A stretch of 64,000 bases of DNA, taken from positions 283,544-347,543 of the forward strand of contig WIDE01000030.1 in assembly GCA_015039315.1 (NCBI GenBank). The letters are read 5' to 3'. Positions 12,394-24,375 of this stretch are shown piece after piece; the first letter of the stretch is position 1, and every line of letters starts with the position of its first letter. This DNA is from Clavulina sp. PMI_390. Taxonomy: Eukaryota; Basidiomycota; Agaricomycetes; Cantharellales; Hydnaceae. Below the pieces are notes generated by a model that did no database searches, was not told the origin of the DNA, and saw only the letters and a program-made list of their open reading frames with translations. The translations under genes were made by a program, and so were the position numbers.

Positions 12394-13282
12394 ATGCGTG
12401 CCTCAATCATCATCGCTGCCACCCTTGCCGTTGTCGCCTCGGCCACTCCCTTCGACCTCTCCCGTCGTGACTACCCCAGTAAGTTGCTCTTTTTCCTATC
12501 ACCGGACGCGTCTTTTACTGACTCTCATCTCTCCCCCGTAACAGCTTGTGCGGACTCCTGCTTGGCTAATGCCAACCTCGATGGCTGCGGCGCGACCGAT
12601 TACTCGTGCCTTTGCCAAGATCACACCTTCCTAGACACGACTACCCAGTGCATCTACAACGCGTGTACCGACCCAACGGACCTGCAGCAGGCCGTTGCTA
12701 CCGCATCAGCCGTGTGTGCTGCCGCCGTACGTGCCTCTTCAGCTTTGTCTCCCGATGGCGAGCGCTAATTTTGCTTTCAAATAGGGCTTCCCCATCACCT
12801 CTACCTACACCCCGACCCAGAGCAGGTCTGCTACTGGGTGAGTATCATTCAATTCTACAGTTTTCTTTTTTACTTCCGCCCTTTGCGCTTTTTGGCGTTT
12901 CGTGTTCATCGCGGAGCCGCCGCGTTTTGGCGCGAGAACAAATTTCTCATTCTGATCGACCCACTTTGTATTATTTTGGTGCTAACAAATGCCTCCCTCT
13001 CTCTATCTGATATCTATTAGTTCTGGCACCTCCACTGGTAGCTCTCCTGCGAGCACCACTGGGTCCAGCACCGGCTCTAAGACTACCACTGGCTCCAGCA
13101 CTGGCTCCAAGACGAGCTCGGGCTCCACTGCCCCTACCTCGACCCCTGCTTCCAACACCACGTCCTCAGCTCCTACTACCAGCACCACCTCGAAGACCGG
13201 TGGTGCTGCCGCCCGCTTCGGCTCTGCTAGCACTGGCCTCGTCGCCATCGCTGCCGTCGTCGCTGGCGCCTTCGCTTTCTAA
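12394..13282 (+). CDS. CFEM-domain GPI-anchored surface protein
   Basis: Predicted extracellular cysteine-rich protein; CFEM proteins act in haem/iron capture, adhesion or wall structure. Exons 12394-12478, 12545-12726, 12785-12837 and 13021-13282 give 193 aa. Residues 1-18 form a signal peptide (MRASIIIAATLAVVASA). The CFEM domain at about 29-92 has all eight cysteines in order: C-x3-C, DGC, SCLC, QC, NAC and VC. A Ser/Thr/Gly repeat linker (SSTGSKTTTG-like units) follows, then a small-residue GPI signal with hydrophobic tail ending AIAAVVAGAFAF. The TATA box and pyrimidine leader suggest strong expression. The specific ligand cannot be told from sequence. Confidence 0.93.
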
Positions 13283-16200
13283 GCGGACCCACGCTCGTTA
13301 GGCTTGGCTTATCGCCAGCCTGCCAGCCCGTCTTCCACTCCATCCTCTCTCTCGTTTTCGTGCTTGCTTGGAAATCTACGATCATTGATCTTACTTTCTA
13401 TCCACTCGCATTGCCCACAACAACACACACTCTAATCTGAACAAACGCATCTTTTCACGGTTCCACAATTTTTTTTTCCCCTGCGCTCAGGACACTGTAT
13501 CCATCTCCCAAAACCCAACCCACCCACATACCTCTTTTTCTGTTCGTATTACCACCACTTGTTTCGCGGTATGACTGCTTTGTTTGAGCTAGGAGCTTGT
13601 ACATCTTGACGCTGTACTGTGCACTTGCTCGTTACTGGTACCATTACCATTCTGTGTCTATCTAGAGACAGCCTTTGTTATTTTCGCCTCTACTTCACTC
13701 TTGGTCTTTTTTTGGCTCGCATGATCTGGTACTCGAGTTGTTCTGCAATGGGATACCACACGTTATATATCAACTTGTCCCGATAATCTGTAAGAGCGTG
13801 AGCGGGTGATGTGAAAGGGAATCCTCCTGAGCAGCGTTGTATTGTCTTGGGGTACGAAATTGGATCCGATCCATGAATCCCTGCTTTACCGTGATCCTCC
13901 AAAGTGTTTCCTAGATTTGGAACGGCCAACAAGTCTGGACGCCACAAACCTGGAAAATCGCCCTGGACTCGATGGACAGATGGCCAACCTTTGCGGCTCT
14001 CGTTCTCGTTTTCCGCTGCTGAAATGAGGATTTCTGGATATGTCTTATCCCACCACCACCTCTCCTAACCTCATCCAGATGTCCTTACGCCACACCAAGT
14101 TTGGGGCTTAGATTTTTGACAACATGGAGGTGCAATCTGAGATCTTACTCGCCAGATCCACGTGTCGTCGGTATCACGGTTACCGAGGGCGGGGGATCGG
14201 GCACCGTTGTTTCTTGGCTCATACACAAGATCACTACAGTAGCTATCTTGAGTTCGGGTCGGCATCAAAACCATAAGGATAGGGGAAAGCTACACTCTTT
14301 GATCGGGAGAAGGAGAACCTCGTCCTTCTCGTGGCTAATAGCAGCCTCGAGGTCGGCATACGAGGCGTAATAGATCTTGATGAGACGGAAGATACGTCCC
14401 GCTAGCGGAAAAAAGGGCTGTGAAGCCTACAAGGCGACATCATGATGCACCATGCTTTCGTCCCTTAATTACCTCCCTTCAAGTCCGGAGCTGCGTCGGA
14501 CTCCTCGCTCTTGCAAAAAGGTTCCACTCCTTTCAGGCCAGTCCTTTGCTTTCTCGGTTTATCTCATGAGTCTAACTCCCATTTAGTATTAACTCTTGCT
14601 GTTTTGGGGAGGCATGAGTAGATCACCTCGATGACTTTAGGTCCCCGGCACTTCTAGCCCCCTTCGTCAGTTGGAATTAGCTGTTCTAGTCGGGGCCACA
14701 GAAGCAATCGTTATGTAGTACGATTAAGACTTAGACGGCTGACCACTATCTCCCAGATCGAGGACGATAGACCTTACATTAATCACCTTTTACCAGCAGC
14801 CCCTGGCCTTGCCAGTGATGCTTAGACCGTTCTTTCTCCGTCATGGGCATGCATCCTGTCTCTTTATTCGCTGTGAACTTCATCTTGCTCCCCATGACTT
14901 CTGTCTCTCAGGCTGTATCACGCCGATGTCAAATGTCGGGACCCTCCAGGAATGTCTGCTAGTATCATGGAATTACGGCATAATAAACCCATTGACTAGT
15001 AGGTAATCTCGAGCCGCGTGGTCTGTGGCCGCGCGTTTGCTGGGACCAAAACCTCGTCCTTCCACCATCCCATCGACTGTTCATGGTTTGATTCGTTATG
15101 GTTCTCAATCATAGGCCATAATGGTTTACATCACGCACGACTTACCATGTACAGAGACTTCCCACACTAACTCCCTAGACTCAGCCTGTTCCCTCACTTG
15201 ATAATCCTACAATCAAAACAAATTCCTCAGCAACCGTTCCAATACATGACAGTGAGCAAAGACTTACAAAATGGGGGAAATTCCCAGTCGCTGCCTGAAT
15301 ATTGTGAAGATATCTTGTGTAATATCCGCTCTGGTGATCCATGGCTAGCCTCGTTCCTAGGCCCTCCTTGTTTGTGCTTGTCTGTTGTGGTCTGGTCTGA
15401 CGAGTTTTGTCGTCTGACTAAATAATAATAGACAAGCCTGACCAAACAGAGGGTCGAGGTGCGAGACTAATCCAAGGCGTGAAAATCATGGGCAGTATAC
15501 AATGTAGTTGAAGGTGTCTGATTTCTACTCCTGTACACCGTACATGAATAGAGATCTCAAGAATATCCAGCGAGAGTTCGTTGTCGCTATTTCCAACGAT
15601 AAGTGTACCATCCTGTAGCCGGGAACTACCGGCGGTAGTCTCCACTCTCGCCGTAGATGGTCCGCTGTCTATATTCGGATTCTGCGGACGGACTGGATTC
15701 TCAGACGTATTTAGAGGAAGTTTGGCTGTACTGTTCTTGACAGCAGTGGTTGAAACGGCTCCGCGAACACTTCAACCAACCCTAGATGATGAACGACAAG
15801 GGTATGCTCCACACTTAGCAGCCAGCCAGTCACTCCACTGATGTTCCGAGTGCAGGTGTGCTTCCAGTCAGATTAACAAAACCTTTCCAGCACATAATGG
15901 TCGGGCAAACAGAGGTTTGACCGAAGGACCTGCATGGTAAGCGTGGTCCAAGAACATATCGGACGGGCGTTCGCGGGATTGTTTAATACCTTGACGGCTC
16001 TAACGAACCATATCGAACAATATTGGTCAAAATCGACCATAGAGTAGTTTCCTAATGATGGGGATCAGATGTTCGGATTATCAAGCCGACATCGAGAAAA
16101 TTTCGTTAGTTACTATAGGCGGAGGTATGAACTAACGAGAATTTTTGTAACTTTCCACTGAACTCGTATTTTGTATATATACAAACCTTCGGTCCTCTAC

Positions 16201-17335
16201 TGTAGTTTGCACCTTGTCGTGACAATCCTACTAGAAATTTTCCTAAAGAGCTCCCATATCTCCCATCGATTGAGATTCGGGGGATCAAATCATACGGGCT
16301 AAGCAAACTCAACTCATAGACGTTGAGAATAATAAATTTGTGTCGTGCTGGAATGGTGAGCCTTTGCATTGGCACGTGCCAGTTGCCAGATTGGGAATTA
16401 GTGGTCTTAACGCCGACGTTGTGCTTCTATCCGCCACGCCGTCTCCTAGCCTGAACCCTTTACCATGCGGACCGCGTGCTGTCAAGGAAACTCATACTAA
16501 TACGTAACGATGGGACTTCTTGGGACGAGATACAGTGCAGTCTGCCAGAATATCAATTGATAGAAGGAGCCAGAACAATTCGACTCAAGGGGCGGATTTG
16601 ACAGCCCTCCTCGAGTCTCGGCAACCGCGCACGCACATGGGGTATATTGTTTATTCAGTGCCCCTTTCTCTATTGTTTCTGAGAGCCGACAAGTGCCGCT
16701 GAACTGGCACCAGAGCAACCGTATTTGTCAATGACGAGCCCTCGCCTGGTTACTCAGTATTCATCACTGCGGACTTTCATGAACAATAATTCTGACCGCT
16801 TGAGAGGAGGGAAGTTTGCGGGAGGAGCACGACAATGGGGCACACGAAAACCTCGAGGACGCGCGATTGTTTTTTTGGGTATTGGCCAAGGTCATCATCG
16901 ATTGATATAACATCGAACTGCATTTATCCAACAACACAGAAGCGGAAGCAGACGTGTAGCACAATACAATAGGGCAGATAGAGGAAAGAAGAAACCAAGA
17001 GATCGAGGAAAAAACTAGGGATACAGTGTGGAGTGCGTGCGTGCGGGCATGATTGACGTTGCGAGAGACATTATGATAAGAATGCGTGAAATAGATAGGT
17101 AGCGGATGCCATGATGTGTATGCGTGGGTCAAGAAGCGCGATGTGTGTGTGGGTTTGGGCGATAGCGACGGCCAAAAGAAGGGAACGAATTGTGGTGGGT
17201 ATAGTGTAAAGCCTGCACAGAAGGAGAGGGAACATGAGCACAATTGCTTGAGATATAATGGACGGAAGGGAGTACTCACAATCTATGCGTGGTGTTGAAG
17301 AGAAAAAGAGTGTGTGTATCGAGACTGTACGACGT
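13283..17335. other. Long gene-poor region
   Basis: About 4 kb. The first 350 bp are pyrimidine-rich and likely the CFEM 3' UTR. Beyond that no frame carries motifs, a signal peptide or a plausible exon chain. The right 600 bp lie downstream of the minus-strand small gene and may be its 3' UTR. No transposon ends or tRNA recognised. Confidence 0.45.
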
Positions 17336-17566
17336 TCATCGACGCCCGGAGCGGCCAAGAGACAAGCTCATTCGGCGCGATCCAGAGTCGCTCGCAGAGC
17401 GCGTCGCCTCGCGATAGGAGGGAGGGGAATCGGCACCACTGCCACGAACTGGCGTGGCAGCGCCATTGTTGCCCACGAGCGAGCGCAAGTCACTGTAGAC
17501 GTTGTGCTGCTGAGCCTGAGAGCCGCCAAACATGGCGAGGCCGGTGTTCATGGGCTGGTAAGGCAT
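17336..17566 (-). CDS. Small 76-aa protein with PPSY motif
   Basis: Not recognised. A single open frame starts MPYQPMNTGLAMFGG and contains SPPSYREATRSASDS and an Arg/Ser-rich end (RRMSLSLGRSGRR). The ATG is preceded on the transcribed strand by a long pyrimidine-rich leader (ctcctaatcc...ctaccccacc), as at other genes here. The PPSY core resembles a WW-domain ligand (PPxY), and the low-complexity Ser/Arg tail suggests a disordered phospho-target; both are inference. A further exon cannot be excluded. Confidence 0.45.
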   Translation of the reverse strand: MPYQPMNTGLAMFGGSQAQQHNVYSDLRSLVGNNGAATPVRGSGADSPPSYREATRSASDSGSRRMSLSLGRSGRR

Positions 17567-18405
17567 TATGGTGGGGTAGGTGGGTTTTGGATCGGGGAGA
17601 AGGATAAGGTTGGGATTAGGAGGAAGAGGAATTGATTGTTTTGGTGTTTGGGCGAGGATGGCTCTTCAGGAGAGTTTGGTTGGCAAATCGTCAAGGCGAT
17701 GTGGAGAGAGGAGCTGTTGCTGCTGCTGAAGGGAGATACGAATGTGTCTCCGTCTTATAAGCATTGCAGCGATAAAGGCATCAAGTCATTAAGAAAGCTG
17801 TGGATTGACCAGAGCCTTTGTTGAGCACGGTGAGATTGATGACACGGACACAAAGGGTGTTCGATTTCCATATAAGGAAATATTTCAATGGGATTCTTGC
17901 TGGAAGCGATGCGTAGAAGTCACCGGTAATAGATATATATATGCCAATCATGCAAGCCTCAGATGATCTGGGGAACAATAAGCCCCCCATTAGGATTATA
18001 CGAGCTGTGTGGGCGGCAGATGTCTACATCTTCTGCCATCTCATGGCACTTGAGCTTTCTCGGAACCGAGGCGCCACGCATCAACAAGGCATCATAAGAT
18101 CTGCCTCTCGAGCCTTTTTGCCATGCGATCGTCATTACACCATTCCATCGACTAACCTTGGCATGGCTCAACATATGGCTGCAACTCCTTCCTGTGACAT
18201 CATTAGTTGCGCATTAGCGACGCGTGTTTGAGCCTTTCGAAGTGTGATGGGAGTGACACCTTCCGCGCAGGCCTCGACCTTTCTCTAGTTCACCCGCACA
18301 ACGGCTAGCCTAAGACAGACAATATTTAAGTGGAATCTTTGCGATTTTCTTTCGGTCCTTTCTTTCCCCCCACCATCATCTTCTGCTCCTTGGGACCTCC
18401 TCACT
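17567..18405. other. Divergent intergenic region
   Basis: Separates the minus-strand 76-aa gene and the plus-strand repeat-protein gene, so both promoters should be here. A weak TATA-like aatatttaag lies at 18321-18330, about 75 bp before the repeat-protein ATG, followed by a C/T-rich leader (ttctttccccccacc). No gene seen. Confidence 0.4.
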
Positions 18406-20602
18406 ATGAAGCTCTCAGCGATCACGACGACTTCCCTGGCCTTTGCGAGTCTTTCGGCCGCATTCCCAGTCAACCAGGATACTCAGCCTTCGCCTGCAAA
18501 AGACTCAAAGCCGTTCGTTGAGCCCAAGAGGACGATCACTAACCCTAAGGGGCGCTACCCAGGCCCGTTCAACGCTCCAGGCATCAAAGGTACGAGCCCC
18601 CTCCGCTCTCCTTGTCGTTCCAATCTAACCACTTCGATAGCATCTCTCGGGCTGTATGCGACGAATCGTCGGCGCGGGGATGGATGGCTGTGGATGGAGA
18701 GGCCAAGGCCCGTCGAAGTCGTAGACGTTCATGGCGATCGTAAGTCCTTTCATTCCCCTTTCTGCTTCTCGACACTCACCTTATATTTATACAATTAGCC
18801 CTCATCTCGATCAACGCCAAGCGTCAAATCTACGAAGGAGCCATTCCTCAGGGTCTTTCTGGCAACTTGGGCAACGTCGTCCAGAACACTCCTCTAAGCG
18901 GAGTAATCAGCACCGGTGATGGTATTATCCAGAACTCTCCTGTCGCAGGTGTTGTCGGCACCGCAGGCGGAATCTCTTCGGGCGTTCTTGGCACTGCTGG
19001 TGGTATTATCCAATCTTCGCCAATCGGCTCGACTCTTGGAGGTGCTGGCGGAACTCTTGGAGGAATATTCGGTGGGCTTGGTGGAACTGTCCAGAGCTCG
19101 CCACTAGGGGGCGTCTTGAATACTGCTGGTGGTCTTGTTGGTAGTACTCCAGCTGCTGGTGTTATCGGTACGGTTGGGAACACTCTTGGTGGGACTGCTG
19201 CGGGTGGTCTGGTATCTGCGTCGCCTCTCGGTGGGGTCTTGGGTACTGCCAGCAACGGAGCGTACCAGCCAATGGAGGGCCAGGCCAACACTGGTGAGTT
19301 TAGTTTCGCCGTCCTTCCTCTCTCGCTTTCTCATTCTATAACATTTCTGATTTACAACCTCTCTTTCAGGCTCGTCGACCAACCCCTACGGCGCTGTCAC
19401 TGGTGTCATCGGTAACACTCCAGTCTCTTCTGTCGCTGGAACTCTAACAGGTAGTGGCGTCTACAGCCCGGTCGCTGGTTCTCTCTCTGGGGCTTCCGGT
19501 ACTCTGTCAGGCACTACCGGGACAGTACTCTCAGGTGGCGTCATCGGCACTGTCGGCAACACTGTGGCGAACAGCCCAGCTAGCGGCATCTACGGTACTG
19601 TCGGCAACTCCCCCGTCGCTGGTATCCCTAACACTGTCCAGAGCGGTACCGGCGTCATCTATGGGCCCTATGGCACTGTGACTGGCCCCGCCAGTGGGGT
19701 CATCAACAACGGACTTGGTACAGTTAGTGGCTCGATCCCTCAACCTGCTTCTGGAATCTATGGGACTGTCGGCAATACCGTCGGGACTGTTAGTGGGACA
19801 GCTGGCGGAGTCGTCGCTGGCCTGCCCGTCCAGCCTGGTGTTAATGTGCCCACTTATGTGAGTTTTCCTTTGCCTTCCCCTCTGCTCGTGAACAATCACT
19901 GTTTGGGAGTTCTTAGCCGCTGACTACGCCTTCATACCCATGTAGAATAACGGTAACATCCGCTTCGACCAAGAGGACGATACTTCTACCGCTGCACCCC
20001 CCTCTTCCACTTCAACTGCACCGTCTGCTCCTGCTCCTACTCCAGTAGCTCCATCTGTCTCTGCGCCCGTGCCCATCCCTGCTGCGCTCACCGACAAACC
20101 GGCTTCAGTCATTAGCATGGTCGAGTCCAAGGCTCCCACTCTTCCCACTGGCGCGACCAGCAAGGCTCCTTCAGCTTCTATTCCTGCGCCATCTGCTCCC
20201 GCCGCTCCTTCCGACAAGGTGAAAGGCGCTGCTCCCATCTCGCTCTACGAACAGACCACCACTACAACGACTGTCGCGATCACCACCAGCGCCAACACTG
20301 GAACGACTAGCAGCACCAGCGCTCCCACAGCACCTACTCCATCGGCACCCACATCGGCCCCAGCCTCAGCAACGAGCAAGATCGGTAGCGCAGCTGCAGG
20401 GCCCTCTTCCACTGCCGCTTCAATCGAGTCCAAGGCTCCTACGCCTTCAGCTTCTCCTTCACCCCCAACAGGCGCGACGTCCAAGGCCCCAAGTCCTCCG
20501 ACTGCTAGCGCCTCCTCTCCCGTGCCTCCCGCCCCAACCAGCGCTGAAGGCACCGTCACATCGAAGGCTCCAAGCCCCCCCACTTCCACTCCCTCTTCCT
20601 AA
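18406..20602 (+). CDS. Secreted glycine-rich tandem-repeat protein, 640 aa
   Basis: Function unknown. Exons 18406-18589, 18641-18739, 18799-19293, 19370-19857 and 19946-20602 close exactly in phase. Residues 1-20 are a signal peptide (MKLSAITTTSLAFASLSAAF). Dibasic sites (PKR, AKR) at about 40 and 103 could be Kex2 sites. Residues about 110-420 consist of many imperfect repeats built from G-V-x-G-T-x-G and S-P-x-x-G modules (for example GVVGTAGG, IIQNSPVAG, GIYGTVGN). Residues 430-640 are a Pro/Ser/Ala/Thr tail with recurrent SKAPxP units, probably heavily O-glycosylated. There is no GPI tail or membrane helix. The composition suggests a structural wall or matrix protein. The small second exon (33 codons) is the least certain. 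Confidence 0.8.
18844..19857 (+). repeat. Coding tandem repeat, GT-G/SP-x-x-G modules
   Basis: Within exons 3 and 4 of the secreted protein, short imperfect units of about 10-13 codons recur, alternating V/I-x-G-T-x-G with S-P-x-x-G. At DNA level the phrases actgctggtgg, ggtactgtcgg and tcgccactaggg-like segments recur with variation, so copy number could be polymorphic between strains. Confidence 0.75.
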
Positions 20603-21480
20603 ATGGACGGGTTGGTTTGTATGGTGGTGAGGTTGTATCATTATTTTCTAAGGATTTGGGGCCGAAGAATATGGACTTCTTGGACTGCATGGACTCGTTA
20701 ATTAGACTTCCAGACCCAAGCCTATCTTGGTAGCTCTGATGACATGTATATAGATCTAGAACCGCCAACAGCCAGTGCTGGGCGACACATGTGAAATCGC
20801 CTCAAACGGCGTGAATTATACAAACTATGCCAAAGCACCTAGAAAAAGGGTACTTGCTTAAGCTTCACAGTGTGTGACGTGCTTCATCGCACCTGAATGC
20901 CGCGTAGATGAACTTGGGCGGTAGTGTTCACCGATCGTCAATCACAATATCACAATCCTCGGGCGGATGGTTAGTCAACCGTCCGCAGCAGCTCTAGTTA
21001 GTATCCCGAGCAACTTCCCGCCCAACTAGACTATTTTGGTACATTTATCGACATCCGTTGCATCATAGGGCATTGACTGCGGAATGCGGATGACTGTGGT
21101 AGTACACACCGACAGGTAGATACCAATCGATAGACGTCACTCTGATAGAATAAATGAGAGGAGAGAAAATATAGGTGAGAGCGATAGTGAAAGCTGGTCC
21201 ATGGGAGGGCAGGTGGATGATACTGATGAGGGAAAAGAGGAGAAGAGGAACGAAGATGCCTCGGTTTGATGGTGGTATCTGAGATGGATCAAGGGAAGGA
21301 TATTATTCATGAGAAAGGCATAAACGATGGGGACGTCTTTATAGCATAGGGAATGAAATCAATGGAACTGCAAGGAAGATGGATTTATGGTCAGTCGGAC
21401 AACTCGAGAGGTCCTATATCTTACCTCCAGTCACCTCAATACTTCCAATACGAGGCCAAGCCAGAATCCGAGATTAAGGT
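20603..21480. other. Intergenic region between convergent genes
   Basis: About 880 bp between the plus-strand repeat-protein gene and the minus-strand cysteine-cluster gene, so it holds two 3' ends. No gene, RNA or notable repeat seen. Confidence 0.4.
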
Positions 21481-22140
21481 CTATGACGTCTTTTCACTGA
21501 TCTCCGCTGGTGCAGTCGTGGGTGCAGGAGCAGGGGTAGAGACATTCATCTCAGGTGCAGGAGCGGGTTGTGTAGCCTTCACCGTGCCTGCTTCCTCGTT
21601 CGCTGCTGGCTGCTGGCCAGTCTTTTGCTTTTGTTCTCGCTCTCGATCGGCGCGGGTCATCCTGTCAAACTCGTCTTCCCCAGTCTCATCGAATCCTCCA
21701 AGGCCATGGCAGCATCCTGAGCCGCGGTTTCGAGAGGCTCCACCACTGGGCTCTGTGTCACGGTGATTGGAATTGAGAAGGGGAAGGAGAACCGTGAGTG
21801 CGCTAAAGAAGGACACAGCAAGGAGAGCAGCAGGATGTTTCGAGGGATGTATGACGTACTAAGGTAACACCACTGCTGAATAGCCTCAACAATCGCAATA
21901 CCTGTGAGCCGTAGAATAAGGAGTGACAAAGAGAAGAGTTAGATATCCAGTAGAATCGTGAGTATATCAAGAGGCTGCTGGAATGGGGGATCTGGAGTGG
22001 GCTGCTAGCGAGCCTCATCACAGAAGGCGAGAGCAGCTAGCATAGCCAGGATAGATCGTCCAAACCTGCAAGAGCAATTTGAACTCACAGCAGCCTCCAC
22101 AACAGATTTCAACGCAGCTAGTTGCACAACTATCAGCCAT
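21481..22140 (-). CDS. Small cysteine-cluster protein, 121 aa
   Basis: Not recognised as a named family. Three exons: 22140-22089, 21901-21860 and 21752-21481, closing in phase. The N-terminus MADSCATSCVEICCGG is packed with cysteines and leads into a short helix (IAIVEAIQQWCYL). Another Cys pair lies in GSGCCHGLGGFDETG, followed by an acidic/basic segment DEFDRMTRADREREQ and a Pro/Ala tail. There is no signal peptide, so the cysteines may be acylated or metal-bound rather than disulfide-bonded (inference). The third-exon acceptor was chosen because it gives the charged, protein-like frame; an alternative acceptor at 21802 opens another frame ending at 21657. Confidence 0.55.
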
Positions 22141-22705
22141 GTTTGGTCTCGAAAGTTGATTGTGTGTGTGCGAAAGTGTGATAAAAGTGGAGACTTGTAG
22201 ATTTCTTGGCACCAGATGTCCTCAAGGCTTTATAGATGCTGCTAATAGGATGTGGCAGTTGGAGAAAGAATGGGAGGACTCAGTTCGGCGAACCCGAGAG
22301 GACGGGAAGGAGAGCGCGTGGTTGGTGGAGCTTTTAGTGTGTGATGGAACTATTTACGGGAAGCTAGTTCCTATCGAGTTCATCTATCTGTCTATATAGT
22401 GTCTCAAGGAGGTTCTGCGCCTCGGAGCGGGCATGAGTGCTTACTGCGGTGGGGTTTCGTATATAACTTTTGGCGAACCGGAGTCGAGCACAGCTTTTGG
22501 GCGGCGGCGCGCGTGACACGATGAGTGACCATCCGAGACCCTCAATTGAGTCACGCACGATGACCATGCGTGGATGACGTCCTTGGATGGGCAATGATCC
22601 ACTCACTCACTCAGATGGGAGAGGAGGCACCCTATAAAAAAATCCAACAGCTGAAAGATATCATAATGCTTGCGAGTACATGTACAGGTGGTATGTGTAC
22701 AACGA
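22141..22705. other. Intergenic region between minus-strand genes
   Basis: About 565 bp holding the promoter of the cysteine-cluster gene at its left and the 3' flank of the duplicated-domain gene at its right. No gene seen. Confidence 0.4.
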
Positions 22706-24375
22706 CTAAGATGCTGGTTTTGATGTACTCCCATTACTGGGAAGAGCGCGTGGCGCGGTCGTGCCATCTTGCCGTGTCTTCACAACATTCCTCCAATGCC
22801 TCCACAGCAACACCTCGAAACCCAGCACCCAAATCAACGCCACCAGCACAGGGACACCCACCACCAACAGGACCGTACCCAAGAAAATAACAGCTGTGAC
22901 ACCCAATATGACGGCACCTGTGGCACTCGCGATAGCCAATACCGTCCCTTTGAGTATCACATTCGCATTCGACGCAACGGCTGCGTCGATCTCGGCGGGG
23001 CCGACGTCGGGTGATGTGAGGAAATTGATGACTTCGTGAGCGGCTTTGAGCATTTCTTCCGCAATGGCTTCGGCGCGTTGAGGCATGGCGGAGAGGTTGC
23101 TTATTAGCGAGGCAGAGGATTGGAGCATTGCGAGGGGGTTATTGGCCCCTCCAGAGACAGCGCTCAGCGCACCACCTGCCACGCCCAACAAAGTTCCTCC
23201 CAGCTTGAACCAGCGAGGATGGGCAGACAGCGGGATACGAGTGTCAGGTTTCAGCATGGTCAGATTAGGTGGCCCCATTAGTTAGTACTTCAGAATGGAG
23301 CATCAGAGGGCGATATGACTCACCGCACCCGCCGCCGCATTGGCGTGTGGAAGGAGTGGGGCATTTTCCAGCACCTTGTGAGCATCGTCCTTAAGTGCGG
23401 CAAGCCCATCCAGCCCGCCCTTGACGATACTCAGCTGACCACTAGGCAGCACGACAGGGAGTTGGGGAGCGTTGCCGATAGCTTTTTGGGAGATAGCGTC
23501 CAGACCATGAACACCAGCATCGAAGGTGCCTTGCACTATAGAGGCTGCGCCAGTGATAGGGTTAGGGAGTAGCTGGAATGGATTTGGGAGCGCGGGATTG
23601 GACGCTGTGGTTGTCGCAGGAGCAGCACCATTCGTTGTTGCAGTCACTGCCGCTGCAATCTGTGATGCGGGGAAAAGGGAGAGCTGTCAGCTAAGATGTC
23701 CGCTCATAGGTCGTGACCCAACTGTCAAAGTTCAGACTAGCGGGCTACTCACACCGTTGACAGCAGCACCCACAGTCCCGACGGGATCGAGCTTGGCCGC
23801 CGCAGGAGCGCTCGACAGCACTTTGACGACATTGTCCTGTAAGGCTTGTAACCCATCCGCTCCTCCAGGAACGACAGTGACGCTCCCGTCCTGGTGTACA
23901 ATGGGGATCTCAGGTGCGTTGGCGAGAACGGCTTTAGCTCCGGCATCGAGGTTCGATAGCCCTGCTTGGGCAGTACCCTGTATGATCTGGATCGCGCCAG
24001 TGACAGGATTGGCTACATGTATCTGAAAGGGCTGCGTCGCGTTTGCAGCATTTGTTGCCGTCGCTGACAGAGTTTTTCCAATGCCAAGAGAAGCGACCGT
24101 AGTGACGATAGGCAGTGGTGGGTATGTCAACAACGAGTCTTGACCGACATGCGCAGGATGCTGATTTCAAGATGACTCACGCGTAGCTGAAGAGGCTATC
24201 GCGGTGAAGTCAGACCTAGGGAGGCAACCAAGAGAGATAGTACTCCCCACTTACCAGCACTCGTCCCACCCGTCGCGCCAGTGGCTCCACCAAGCAAGGC
24301 CCCTGCGAGTGGTCCAACGATGGGTACTGGGAGCGAAGGGGTCGGTAGAGGGTTTTTGATATTGAACAACGCCAT
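22706..24375 (-). CDS. Membrane protein with internally duplicated ~70-aa domain
   Basis: Function unknown. Exons 24375-24255, 24195-24181 (15 nt), 24138-23753, 23659-23324 and 23203-22706 give 451 aa in phase. Two homologous segments lie at about residues 87-158 and 205-277. Each follows N-P-x-T-G-A-x-x-I-x-Q-G-T, then LDA, NAP-x-x-P, GG-x-DGL-x-AL and KVL-x-x-AP. Exon 3 holds one copy and exon 4 the other, which indicates exon duplication. The C-terminal part has an amphipathic helix region and two or three hydrophobic segments (about 365-430), then a basic cytosolic tail. The last intron is 120 nt, with a CTAAC branch signal and no earlier AG. Alternatively, residues from MGPPNL (23278) on could be a separate gene. 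Confidence 0.65.

Noticed and set aside
16764..17279. 171-aa minus-strand open frame
   Set aside because: Low-complexity Ser/Cys/Phe/His composition, lying downstream of the 76-aa gene on the same strand; likely its 3' UTR.
13283..17335. Transposon remnant explaining the gene desert
   Set aside because: No reverse transcriptase, transposase or integrase motifs, and no terminal repeats found by eye; cannot be supported without a repeat library.
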